Under the pieces are notes generated by a model. That model saw only the letters and a program-made list of their open reading frames with translations, searched no databases and had not been told where the DNA came from. Of a DNA stretch of 64,000 bases, positions 1 to 11,195 are shown in pieces (position 1 is the first letter of the stretch; the number at the start of each line of letters is the position of its first letter). The stretch is from Rebecca billardiae RCC1528 (Eukaryota > Haptophyta): assembly GCA_965240325.2 (NCBI GenBank), contig OZ251243.1, forward strand, positions 62,001 to 126,000, written 5' to 3'. Both the position numbers and the translations under genes were made by a program.

Positions 1-1194
1 GTCCTCCACGCGCAGCTGCTTGCCGGCCGCGCCGGCGGCGGCGGCGCCGGCCGCGCCGGCCGATCCGGCCGGTGGCGGCGGCGCGGCCGCGGGCTGCGGC
101 TGCGGCTGCGGCTGCTGCGGCTGCGGCTGCGGCGGCGCGAGCGGCACCGCGCCCGCCGGCTGCGGCGGCAGCTGGTGCGGCGGCGGCGCGGCGGGCTGCT
201 GCGGCGGCAGTGCCCCTTGCTGCGCCGCCACCATCGCCGGTTGCGGCTGCGGCGCACCCGGCTGCTGCTGCTGCTGCTGCTGCTGCGGCTGCTGCGGCTG
301 CGGCTGCGGCTGCGGCTGCGGCTGCGGCGGCTGCGGCTGCGGCTGCGGCTGCTGCTGCTGCGGCTGCGGCTGCGGCGGCGGCGGCGGTTGCTGCGGCTGC
401 GGCGGCGGCTGCGGCTGCTGCGGCGGCGGCGGCGGCTGCTGCGGCTGCGGCTGCGGCTGCGGCTGCGGCTGCGGCTGCGGCGGCTGCTGCGGCTGCGGCT
501 GCGGCTGCGGCTGCAGCTGCGGCTGCGCCGGGTCGTATGGCGCCGCGTACGCACCGGGCGGCGGCGGGGGCATCGGCGTGGCAGGCGCCCCGCCAGGCAT
601 CACCAGCGCGGGCTGCGCCTGCGCCGGCGTCGGCGAGGCCGACAGCCCGGCGGTCGGCGGCGCGAGCGCGCCGCCGCCGGCGTCGGCCGCCGCGCCGAGC
701 GCGCCGCCTGGCGCCGCGACCATGCCCAGCGCCGCGCCGTCGGCGTGGTGCGGCGGCGGGAGGGCGGCCGCGCGGCCGGGAGGCGGCGGCGGCATCAGAC
801 CGAGCGTGCTCGTCGTCACCGGCACCGGATGCTCGGCCGCGCCGCCGGCGCGGCCGTCGTTGCCCTCGGGCGGCGGCGGCGGCGCGGCGGCCGCGATCGC
901 CGCGCCCGGCACCGAGGCGTGCGCAGCGGCGGCGGCGGCCGTGTGCGCGGCAGCCGTATCGGCGCCGTCGACGTCCATCGGGTCTTCCGTCTCGCGCGGC
1001 GCGTCGTCCGCGTGCTCGGCGCCGCGCGCATCGGCGGCCGGCTCGGGCGCAGGCCGCTCGTCCGCGGCGCCGCCGCCCTGCGCGGGCGGCGCACCGAGCG
1101 CGGGGTCGGCGGCGGCGGCGGCCGCGGCGTCCGTGCTCGTGTGGGCGTCGCCAGGCGCGACGCCCGCCTCCGCGCTGGCCTCGTGCGCGTCCAT
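1..1194 (-). CDS. Q/P/A-rich N-terminal part of a large protein, possibly SIN3-like corepressor (partial, runs off left edge)
   Basis: An open minus-strand frame starts at the ATG at 1194-1192 and stays open to base 1, giving 398 codons. The first ~200 residues are acidic/Ala/Pro-rich (begins MDAHEASAEAG). A long QPQPQ-type tract covers about 90-530. The last residues visible are GKQLRVED. In SIN3 proteins a Q/P-rich N-terminus leads into the first paired amphipathic helix, which begins with a similar (K/R)-x-L-x-V-(E/K)-D-A-L motif, so a SIN3-like corepressor is a reasonable guess. It rests on only about seven residues. The opposite-strand frames here translate to poly-Ala/Cys/Gly/Arg and are shadows of the repeat. 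No stop lies just upstream of the chosen ATG, so the start is provisional. Confidence 0.5.
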   Translation of the reverse strand, partial: MDAHEASAEAGVAPGDAHTSTDAAAAAAADPALGAPPAQGGGAADERPAPEPAADARGAEHADDAPRETEDPMDVDGADTAAAHTAAAAAAHASVPGAAIAAAAPPPPPEGNDGRAGGAAEHPVPVTTSTLGLMPPPPPGRAAALPPPHHADGAALGMVAAPGGALGAAADAGGGALAPPTAGLSASPTPAQAQPALVMPGGAPATPMPPPPPGAYAAPYDPAQPQLQPQPQPQPQQPPQPQPQPQPQPQPQQPPPPPQQPQPPPQPQQPPPPPQPQPQQQQPQPQPQPPQPQPQPQPQPQQPQQQQQQQQPGAPQPQPAMVAAQQGALPPQQPAAPPPHQLPPQPAGAVPLAPPQPQPQQPQPQPQPAAAPPPPAGSAGAAGAAAAGAAGKQLRVED

Positions 1195-2247
1195 TCGCGC
1201 GCTGGCAGCGCCGGCGTTCACACTGCTGGCGAGGCGAAGGCCTCGGCGTGCGGGCAGGCACCTGGGTTTCGTCGTGAGCGAACGCGTGCGTAGCTTTTGT
1301 CCACCTGCCGTGTCGCGTCCGGTCCGGTTGGCTCGGGCTCATCAAAGCCGCTCAACCTGAACAAACCTCGCGTTCGACGCCCTTCCGGGCTTCTCTCGGA
1401 AAAGCCAGCAGATGCGGGTATCCACGTAACGTCGGCCCGACCGGGTCCGAAGGCGCGGATGCAACTCCGCGCCGCCCGGCCGCGTGTACAGAAGCGCGGA
1501 GACTGCTCGCTCCTCCGCGCCTACTTGCCACGGCCGAGGACATGTGACGGGCTCGCCGATCTCAGTTGAAGCAGTAAATGAGTAATGCGTGAGTGCCAAA
1601 CTGAAACACTGAAACAGGTTCAGCCGGGATCACGGACGCGTTCCGCGCAGCGGACCGTCCCGCGCAGCGGACTCCCCACAGTAGTCAGGAGGCCTACTGG
1701 CGGCGGCCGCGGCGCTCGCCGTCCGCGCGGCGGCCCATGAACTTACCAGCAGCCAGGTAGATAGCTCGCAAGCCACTGCTTCTGAGACAGCGACCACTCG
1801 TCGCATACGGGCGCTGGCCGTATTCCGTGTGACTGCTGTCAAAAGCGCGCATACATATGTATGCATGTATAGTTATGTCTATAGCTGACGTGCCGAAAAT
1901 TGAACCGATTTTGGGACCTCGGTGCACTTAGTCGGACGCGCCCGACCCGCGTGCGAGCCGCCGGCGACGCAGGATCGACGCGCACGAGTTAGGGGCTGGG
2001 CCTGAATCTATAAGTGGATGGCCATATCGCGCACGCCCGCGCCACGTACGGCTGAAAGTGATGCCGAGTCGGAGCCGAGATGCCGGACCGCACTAGTGGC
2101 CGAGTCGTCAGCGTCGTATGATACTGATGTGGCCAATTCATCGTCGGCAGCCGGGTACTACAGTAGGCGGCGACCGTACGCCCTACTAGCAGTCAGCTAG
2201 GCGTCTGTACTCTACGACTGCTTATAATACAGTATATATATATATAT
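1195..2247. other. intergenic region, no gene recognised
   Basis: Only short, unconvincing frames lie between the Q/P-rich gene and the mosaic repeat. GC content is lower than in the genes, and a short (TA)n run (about 2232-2246) abuts the repeat block. The part next to 1194 is the likely promoter of the minus-strand gene. Confidence 0.5.
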
Positions 2248-4213
<1,966 letters not shown>

Positions 4214-5326
4214 TCACGGTGCCGCCGGCGAGCAGCTCTGCTCGGGGCACAGCGATCTGCCGAACTCGCGCCAGAAGCTCGAGTCGCCGTCCGCGCGCGC
4301 GAGTAGGCGGCGCACGTCGTCCGGGTGCGCGCCGACCGCCTTCTCCGCGCACGCGCGGAACTCGCGCAGGTCGCCCGGCGCGGAGGGCGCGGCCGGCGGC
4401 TCGTCGCAGCCGAACTTGCGCAGGACGGCGTCGACGCACTCGTTGGAGCTGCGCATGCGCGCAAAGTGGATCGACCGGTCCTTGGCGCGCGGCGCGATGC
4501 GCGTGAGGCACGCGCGCTCCGTCGAGTTGAGGTGCGGCAGCGGGTGCGGCAGCTTGGCGGGCGCGTCGACGATGCCCTTGGTCGTGCGGAACTTCTTGTA
4601 GTGTGGCCTCGTCACCCAGCGGAGGAGCTCGCCCACCTCGCAGTCGTGCATCGAGCTCACGCTCAGCGCGACGAAGCGCTGCCGGCGGTCCCAGCTCGCG
4701 TCGAAGTAGCGCAGCACCTGCCGCTGGTGCGCCGCCACCTCGAGCAGCAGCTGCGCGAGCGTGCTGTTGGAGCCGACCGGCATCGGGCTCACGAGCTCGT
4801 CCAGGTGCCACGAGTCGGGCGTGACGGGCTGGCCGCACTGGTCGAGCCCGGGCGCGGGCCGCGCCCGCTTCGTGGCGCGCGGCGCGAGGAGCGCCTCCGT
4901 GCGGATGTGCCCCAGCCGGCTCACCAAGAAGGCGCGCAGCGGGCGCGTGTTGAGCACAAAGCGCGCGCGCGGGAACTGCGCGTCCAGCCACCGATAGTCG
5001 GCGCTGTGGCCGTGGTCGACGAAGGCGTCGTGCTGCGCGAGGCAGGACAGGTCGGGATCGTGCCCGCGCGACGCGTCCGCCCAGCCGCTGCCCGGCGCGA
5101 GCGGGTCGCACAGCCAGTGCACCGTGCGGTACCCGCCGCGCATCTGCTTGGAGCTCATGAACGCGTCGAGCGCGCGCGTGCCGGTCGAGCCCGGGCCGAG
5201 GAAGAAGACCTTGTCCTTCTCGCGCGCGGCCGCCGCGCCCCACGGGTGCGCGTGCATCGCGCACGCCGCCGCGGCGAGCACGCGCAGCGCGGCCGGCTGC
5301 CTGGCGGCCCCGAGGCGCGCGCGCAT
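4214..5326 (-). CDS. sulfotransferase-like secretory-pathway protein
   Basis: A 370-residue protein. The start at 5326 puts a basic N-terminus and hydrophobic Ala/Leu stretch first (MRARLGAARQPAALRV), typical of a signal peptide or signal anchor; an in-frame ATG at 5374 would add 16 residues. Residues ~38-51 (KVFFLGPGSTGTR) match the 5'-phosphosulfate-binding loop of PAPS-dependent sulfotransferases. Residues ~123-137 (RFVLNTRPLRAFLVSR) match the 3'-phosphate-binding strand/helix with its Arg and Ser. Several cysteines and NST sequons suggest a Golgi-lumenal enzyme that transfers sulfate from PAPS to a carbohydrate or protein. The acceptor cannot be inferred. No intron is needed. Sulfotransferase fold is likely; exact subfamily is unknown. 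Confidence 0.75.
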   Translation of the reverse strand: MRARLGAARQPAALRVLAAAACAMHAHPWGAAAAREKDKVFFLGPGSTGTRALDAFMSSKQMRGGYRTVHWLCDPLAPGSGWADASRGHDPDLSCLAQHDAFVDHGHSADYRWLDAQFPRARFVLNTRPLRAFLVSRLGHIRTEALLAPRATKRARPAPGLDQCGQPVTPDSWHLDELVSPMPVGSNSTLAQLLLEVAAHQRQVLRYFDASWDRRQRFVALSVSSMHDCEVGELLRWVTRPHYKKFRTTKGIVDAPAKLPHPLPHLNSTERACLTRIAPRAKDRSIHFARMRSSNECVDAVLRKFGCDEPPAAPSAPGDLREFRACAEKAVGAHPDDVRRLLARADGDSSFWREFGRSLCPEQSCSPAAP

Positions 5327-5374
5327 CGCGATGGCCGTGCGGCGCCCTCTGCTTGGTTGGGGGCCGGGGCTCAC

Positions 5375-5711
5375 CTTGCATGGGTGTCATTCGTGCATGG
5401 CCTACGGCGGGCGCTATTGTCGAGCTTTGCGCTTATTCAGGGCTGGCCGAATTAAGAACGCCCAATTTTTCGTCGTCGTCCCATCGGTGAGCTCTGGCGA
5501 GTAGTTAGTAGTAGTAGCTGGTCAGTTAGATTCGGCCGCAGGCGGCTGCTGCTACTCGTCGTCCGGACGGAACGACCGCGCGGCAGCGACGGCGCGGCCG
5601 AGGGCGATGCGCGCGATGCGATGGTTGCATCCGCGGCGCGAGCCCGCCGCCGTCGTGCGCGGCGCCGCCCGCCGCGTCGCGCCGGCCGCGCCGGGCTGGC
5701 ACTCCTCGGTC
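5375..5711. other. intergenic between two minus-strand genes
   Basis: Contains the likely promoter of the sulfotransferase-like gene and the 3' end of the methyltransferase gene. No feature is recognised. Confidence 0.4.
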
Positions 5712-6455
5712 TCAGGGCGAGCTGCCGGGCAGCAGCCGCTCGAGCAGCCGCTCGACGCGCTCCCAGCGCAGCCGCGAGGAGAGGGCGAGGGGCACGAAGC
5801 GCGGCACCTCGGCCGAGTACGTGTCCCACTTGCGCCCGTGCCGCTCGCGCAGCCGCGCCTCCTCGAACAGCGCCTGCGTGCGCAGCAGCGCGCCCAGCGC
5901 CGCCGCCGCAAACAGCCGCGGCACGGAGCGCGCCATCGTCGCCGCGCCCAGCGCGAGGAGCACGAGGCCAACGTACATGGGGTGGCGCAGGTACTTGTAC
6001 ACGCCGTCCGTGCGCAGCTCGCCCTCCGCCGCGGGCGTCGGCCACGGCGTGAACGAGTCGCCGAGGCGCGCGACCGCGAGCGCCGCGAGCACCGCGCCCG
6101 CGGACGCGCAGAGCGGGCCGAGCACGATGTGCGCGAGCCGGAGGACGGGGACGAAGGGCAGGTCGCCGAAGACGGCGAGGAAGAGGGCGCCGGTCGACAC
6201 GCCCACGAACGTCTCGCCGCGCTTGCCCGGCTCGCCCTCGCTCAGCTTCTCCGCGCCGCGGCGGAAGAAGCCCACAAACGGCGACAGCGGGCCGGAGGCG
6301 GGCTCGGCCGCGGCGGCGGCCGGGGTCGCGGCCGTGCGCATCCGGACGGCGGGCGCGCGCGCGCGCGGCAGCCTCGTCGCCGGACCGCGGGCCGCCGCCG
6401 CCGCCACCGCCACCGACGCCGCCAGCAGCAGCACGACGAGCCGTGTGGGGCGCAT
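5712..6455 (-). CDS. membrane methyltransferase of the ICMT/PEMT family, probably plastid-targeted
   Basis: A 247-residue single-exon protein. Residues 1-22 form a signal peptide (MRPTRLVVLLLAASVAVAAA) followed by an Arg/Pro/Ala-rich transit-like stretch to ~50, as expected for a nuclear-encoded protein of a complex plastid. Hydrophobic segments lie at ~84-103, 106-130 and 160-192. The motif GVYKYLRHPMYVG (151-163) and the downstream EEARLRERHGRKWDTY...VPRFVP (about 198-222) are the conserved C-terminal SAM-binding signature of isoprenylcysteine carboxyl methyltransferase and phospholipid methyltransferase relatives. The substrate cannot be told from sequence. It is divergent from the RabGAP gene with only 133 bp between the start codons, suggesting a shared promoter. 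Confidence 0.82.
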   Translation of the reverse strand: MRPTRLVVLLLAASVAVAAAAARGPATRLPRARAPAVRMRTAATPAAAAAEPASGPLSPFVGFFRRGAEKLSEGEPGKRGETFVGVSTGALFLAVFGDLPFVPVLRLAHIVLGPLCASAGAVLAALAVARLGDSFTPWPTPAAEGELRTDGVYKYLRHPMYVGLVLLALGAATMARSVPRLFAAAALGALLRTQALFEEARLRERHGRKWDTYSAEVPRFVPLALSSRLRWERVERLLERLLPGSSP

Positions 6456-6588
6456 GCCGAGACGACGCGGGGGCCGAGGCAGTGGCCGCTGAGCGAGCAG
6501 GCAGCTTGCCGTCGTCGGCAGCCGTCCGCCTCTGCTCTGCTCATGTCTGCACCGGATCGACGCGTATCGACGTCATCACTCCGCGGCG
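6456..6588. promoter_or_regulatory. short divergent (bidirectional) promoter region
   Basis: The 133 bp separates the ATG of the minus-strand methyltransferase (6455) from the ATG of the plus-strand RabGAP (6589), so both promoters must lie here or inside the genes. No TATA box is evident. Confidence 0.5.
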
Positions 6589-8009
6589 ATGGCGTCGCCG
6601 CCCGCCGCAGCCGCGGCGAGCTCCGACGCGGCCGTGTGGCGCAGCAAGGCGGAGGCGCTCGAGCGCGTGCTCGGCGAGCTCTTCGAGGAGCAGCACCGCC
6701 TCTCCTCCGCGCTCGCTCGGTCCTCCGCGCCGCCGTCGTCGTCGCCGCCGCCGCCGCCGCCGCGGCCGGGCGCCGCGCAGCTGCACTGGGCGGTCGCCGC
6801 GCAGGACGAGGCGGGCCTCCGCGCGCTGCTCGCCACGGGCGTGGGCGCGGAGGTGCTCGCTTCGAGCGACGCGGCCGGGCGCACCGCCCTCCACCGCGCC
6901 GTCGCCGCCGGCCAGCCCGCGCTCGTGCGCGCGCTGCTCGACGCGCGCGCGCCGGTGCGCGCGGCGGACGCCGAGGGCCGCACCGCGCTCCACCTCGCGT
7001 GCGAGGCGCAGAGCGTGGCGCTGCTCGCCGCGGCGCGGGCCGACGTGCGCGCGGTCGACGCGGCGGGCCTCACGCCGCTCGAGCGCGCGCTCGCCGACGG
7101 CCACGCCGCCGCGGCGCGCGCGCTCGAGGCGCTGGTGGCGCGCGCGGCGGAGGCGGACGCGCCGCCCGCGCACGCCCACGGCGGCGAGGGCGGCGCGTCG
7201 GGGCTGCGCGCGCTGCCGCCGGCGGCGCCGTGCGACGTGGGCGACGGTGGCCTGCTGCTCCTCACGCTCCACGGCGTCGCCTCGCCCGCCGACACCCCGG
7301 CCGTGCCTGCGGCTGCGGCTGCGGCTGCGGCTGCGGCTGCGGCTGGGCGGTGTTTGCACCAACCCATGCACCAAGGGCGCTCTTTGCACCTGCTGCTGTG
7401 CTGGCAGGGGGAGGCGCTGCTCTCGAGCTGCCTCGAGGGCGGCGCGTCCGCGGCGGAGCAGCGGCTCACGCTGCGCGTGCGGCCGACGCGCGGCCACGCC
7501 GCCGCCGCCTCGCCCGCCGCCGCCCCGTACGCGGAGGTGGCGGAGGTGGCGGAGGTGGCCGATGTGGCGGAGGTGGCGGAGGTGGCCGATGTGGCGTGCG
7601 CGCAAGGCGCCATCCTGCGCGTGGCGCTGCTGGGCGCGCCGCAGCCGCACGCGGGCGTGGGCGCGCGGCTGCGGCACTCGGCGGTGGCGCTGCCGCGCGC
7701 GGGGCTGGAGGCGTGGCTCGACGCGGCGGAGCGCGCGCCCGCGCGCGAGGCCGCGCCCGCGGACTGGCAGCTCGTCGGCTCGGGCGCGCTCAGCCTGCAC
7801 GCGCTGCCGGCGGGCCGCGCGCAGCGGCTGCGGTGCGCGCTCGCGCGCCCGCGGCACGCGCACGCGCACGCGCACGGCCTGCGCGCGGAGCTGAGCGCGC
7901 TGCTGCTGGCGTTCGGCGAGCGTGCGGCAGACAGCGCGCCGCTCGACGAGCTCGGCTTCCCCGTGCCCGCCGAGCTCGACCGCAGCGGCGCGGCGAGCGC
8001 GGCGGCGGA

Positions 8010-8044
<35 letters not shown>

Positions 8045-10010
8045 AGGCGGCGGAGGCGGCCGGCAGCCCGCGCGGCAGCGCCGGCACCGACGGCGGCGCG
8101 GGCGCGGCGGGCGGCGGCATGTCCGACGAGGAGGAGGCGGGGGACGAGTCGGACGCCGACGCCGCGCCCGCCTCCGACCTCGACCGCTGGCACGCCGTGC
8201 TGTGCGCGCGCGCGCCCGCGCACGTGCGCGCCAAGGCGTTGCGACGGCTGCACCGGCGCGCACAGAGCGGCGCGCAGAGCGCGCACACGCCGCGCGGCGG
8301 CGCGCCCGGCGGCGGCGCGGCGGCGCTGGGCGAGGGGCGCGCGGCGACGGCGCTGGAGGGCGCGCTCGCACGCGCCACGTCGCCCGCGGCGCACCCCGCC
8401 GCCCCCGGCGCGCGCGGCATCCCGCTGGCGCACCGCGCCTCCGTGTGGCTCGAGCTGGGCGGCGGCGCGCAGCTTGCCAAGGAGGCGGGGGCGGGCGCGT
8501 ACGCAGCGCTGTGCGCACAGCCGCCGCCGCGCTCGCGCGCGGCGGCGGCGGCGCTCGAGCAGATCGAGGCGGACCTGCGGCGCACCTTCCCCGACCACCC
8601 GCTCTACGCCGCCGCCGCGCGCGCCCCCTCGTGCCGCGTGGGCGCGCTGCGGCGCGTGCTGCGTGCGTACGCGGCGCGCAACGGCTCTGTCGGTTACTGC
8701 CAGGCGCTCAACTTTGTGGCGGCCATGCTGCTGCTGCTCGCGGAGGAGGAGGCAGCGTTCTGGCTGCTGTGCGCGCTGTGCGAGCGGCTGCTGCCGGACT
8801 ACTACTCGCACGCCATGTCCGGCCTGCTCTGCGACCGCGACGTGCTGCTCGGGCTGCTGCGCCGCCGCCAGCCCGCGCTGAGCGCCCACCTGGCCGCGGC
8901 CGGCCCGCTGCTGCCGCTGTCGCTGCTGCTGGCGCGCTGGCTGCTGCCGCTGCTCACCACGGCGCTCGCGCCGCCCGCCGAGCCCGCGCTGCGCGCGCTC
9001 GACGCGCTCTTCTGCGACGGCCCCGCCGTGCTCGTCGCCGCGGCGTACGGCGTCTTCGCCGCGCGCGCCCCCGCCCTGCTGCGCAGCGGGTGCGCTGAGC
9101 TCGTGATTGTGCTGCAGCCGCCGCCCAGCCCCGCGGAGGCGCTGGGCTGGCTGTACACGGCCTCGCACAAGACGGCGCTGCTCAGGGAGGCGGCGCGGGC
9201 GCGCGAGCGCGCGCACGAGCGCCGGCTCGCCGCGCAGCTCCGCGAGCTCCGCGCCGCCACGCGCCTCCGCCGCGCCGAGCTCGACGCGCTCGTGTGCCAG
9301 CTGCGCGCTCTGCTCGCGGGCGGCGCGCGCGCGACCGACGTGCGCGCGCCCGCGCAGCGGCTCGCGGAGGTGGTGCGCGCGGCGGCGCCGCGCTGCGAGC
9401 TGCCGCCGCAGCTGCTCGTCGCGCTCTTCGACGCGGACAGCGACGGCGAGCTCGACCTGCGCGAGCTCCTCGTCGGTGCGCGCGCCGACCCGCCGCGCGC
9501 CGCGCCGCGCCGACCCGATCCGCGCTGCACGCGCGCCGCGCTCACGCGCGCGCGCGCCGCGCGGCTGCGCGCGCAGGGCTGGCGCTGCTGCGCACCGGCT
9601 CGGTGGACGACGTGCTGCGCGAGTGCTTCCGCTCGTTCGACGTGGACGGCTCGGGGTACCTCGAGCGCGCCGAGCTGCTGCAGCTCATCGCGCGCGTGTA
9701 TCGCTTTGTGCTCGACGAGGGCGCGGGCGCGCCGAGCGGCGGCATGGCCGAGGCCAAGGCGGCGGCGGCCGAGGTGACGCGCCGCGCGTTCGAGGCGTAC
9801 GACGCGGACCACGACGGCAGGCTCTCGTTCGACGAGTTCCGCGAGATCGTCGCCTCCGACTACCTGCTGTCCTCGTGGTTCCAGCTGCAGCAGACCGCAC
9901 TCGCCGACGACGCGGCCGACGCGGACGCGCACGGCGGCGCGCGCCAGGACGGCGGGTGCGGCGCGTGCGCGGCCGCGCCGGCGGCGGACGACGCGGGCCT
10001 CGAGGCGTGA
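6589..10010 (+). CDS. ankyrin-TBC-EF-hand protein (Rab GTPase-activating protein)
   Basis: Exons are best read as 6589-7302, 7408-9475 and 9577-10010 (about 1071 residues). Ankyrin-like repeats lie at ~6781-7130 (TALHRAVAAGQPALVRALLD, TALHLACEAQ). A TBC domain spans ~8400-9085 with both catalytic fingers: the Arg finger in IEADLRRTFP (8566-8590) and the Gln finger GYCQ (8692-8703). EF-hand loops are DADSDGELDLRE (before 9475), DVDGSGYLERAE and DADHDGRLSFDE. The 101-bp GT-AG intron 9476-9576 is required to join the first EF-hand to GLALLRTGSVDDVL in another frame, as in TBC1D8/TBC1D9-type proteins. The intron 7303-7407 (105 bp, in frame, containing a GCGGCT hexanucleotide run) is less certain. 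Role: stimulating GTP hydrolysis by a Rab in membrane traffic, possibly Ca2+-regulated. Confidence 0.85.
7536..7595 (+). repeat. short tandem GAGGTGGCG/GATGTGGCG repeat inside the RabGAP gene
   Basis: A 9-bp-based repeat encodes alternating AEVAEVADV. It lies between an Ala-rich stretch and the segment AQGAILRVALLGA, in the linker between ankyrin and TBC parts. Confidence 0.8.
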
Positions 10011-10094
10011 GGCGCGCGGCCGCGCGTGTCTTTGGAATGTGGCGCCGGCGAAGGACGTGACTGAGAGCGCGAGCAGTCCTGTGGTGCCGCGCGG

Positions 10095-10985
10095 CACTGC
10101 GCCATAAGGGGGGTGTCCAAAATGGTCCCCGCCGACGGCTCGATGGCTGCCGCACGTGCGTGCCCCGCGTGCCTTGGGCGTGTACGTGCACGGTAGGGCG
10201 TCCCGACAGCGAGGGCGGGGTGGCGTAGATGGTCTCGTGGGAGGTGTGCCCGTGTGCCGGAGACGCTTTGACACCTCGGTGGCATGCCCACACCTCTCCT
10301 TGTCGCCGCTTGCCTGCTGCGCCGCTCGGCCAGCCGTGTTGAGAGCACGCCTGCGCGTGCATGGCCAATGTCGGGCGGATCGAGCCGTGGTGAGTGCGCG
10401 TGCGGGTACTCCCACCCAATGCGCATCTCTGACACAGTCGCAGTAGCTCTTGTACGTCAACCCTAAGCCGTGCACTCGAACTCACGACGTGTCAACGTTA
10501 TCATGGTGGTATGCGACATGCTGGCCAGTTTTATTTTCAAATAGCGCATTTGACGCCATATTCCTCGGCAATTGTTCGCGAGCATGTTGGGCATGTGCCC
10601 GGCTGGATTCGACAGGCTTCACGACGCGCACGAGGGCTTGCGACAGTGGTAGAGAGACGCATCGGGTAGGAGTACCCGCACGCGCACTCACCACGGCTCG
10701 ATCCGCCCGACATTGGCCATGCACGCGCAGGCGTGCTCTCAACACGGCTGGCCGAGCACGCAGCAGGCAAGCGGCGACAAGGAGAGGTGTGGGCATGCCA
10801 CCGAGGTGTCGAAGCGTCTCCGGCACACGGGCACACCTCCCACGAGACCATCTACGCCACCCCGCCCTCGCTGTCGGGACGCCCTACCGTGCACGTACAC
10901 GCCCAAGGCACGCGGGGCACGCACGTGCGGCAGCCATCGAGCCGTCGGCGGGGACAATTTTGGACCCCCCCCTTATGGCGCAGTG
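10095..10985. mobile_element. large foldback element: ~347-bp inverted arms around a ~198-bp centre
   Basis: The left arm (10095-10441) and right arm (10640-10985) are reverse complements with scattered mismatches; the centre is 10442-10639. The outer ends read CACTGCGCCATAAGG and CCTTATGGCGCAGTG, so the element is a terminal-inverted-repeat structure starting CACTG. No target-site duplication is visible beside those ends (CGG on the left, TCA on the right). Frames in the arms are mirror images of each other and encode nothing recognisable. A foldback or MITE-type non-autonomous DNA transposon is the best reading; the CACTG start recalls CACTA elements, but this is not proven. Confidence 0.85.
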
Positions 10986-11195
10986 TCAATCACGATGATG
11001 GAAGGAGCGACTTGCTGAGAACTTATTGCGCCGATGGAATGATGAGCTATGATAGTCATCTCCGGCGATCGGAATGTTTGGCGCAGCCAATCAGCGGGCG
11101 CGCGTTCGGTTCCGGAGCGGCACGGTGCGCGCAGCCCCGGCCCGCCGCGTGCACGCCGCCTCGGCCCCTTGCGCAAAAGGGGGGCTGCAGACCCA

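Noticed and set aside
72-1277. Long poly-Ala/poly-Arg and poly-Cys/Gly plus-strand frames at the left edge
   Set aside because: They are the complement frames of the QPQPQ tract; only the minus frame gives a non-trivial protein.
5607-9098. Very long plus-strand frame antisense to the methyltransferase and overlapping the RabGAP
   Set aside because: It translates to Arg/Ala/Gly low complexity; the true frames on each strand show intact domains. It is a composition artefact of extreme GC.
10095-10099. CACTA-superfamily assignment of the foldback element
   Set aside because: The CACTG end fits, but no 3-bp target duplication or transposase is visible, so only a foldback/MITE call is made.
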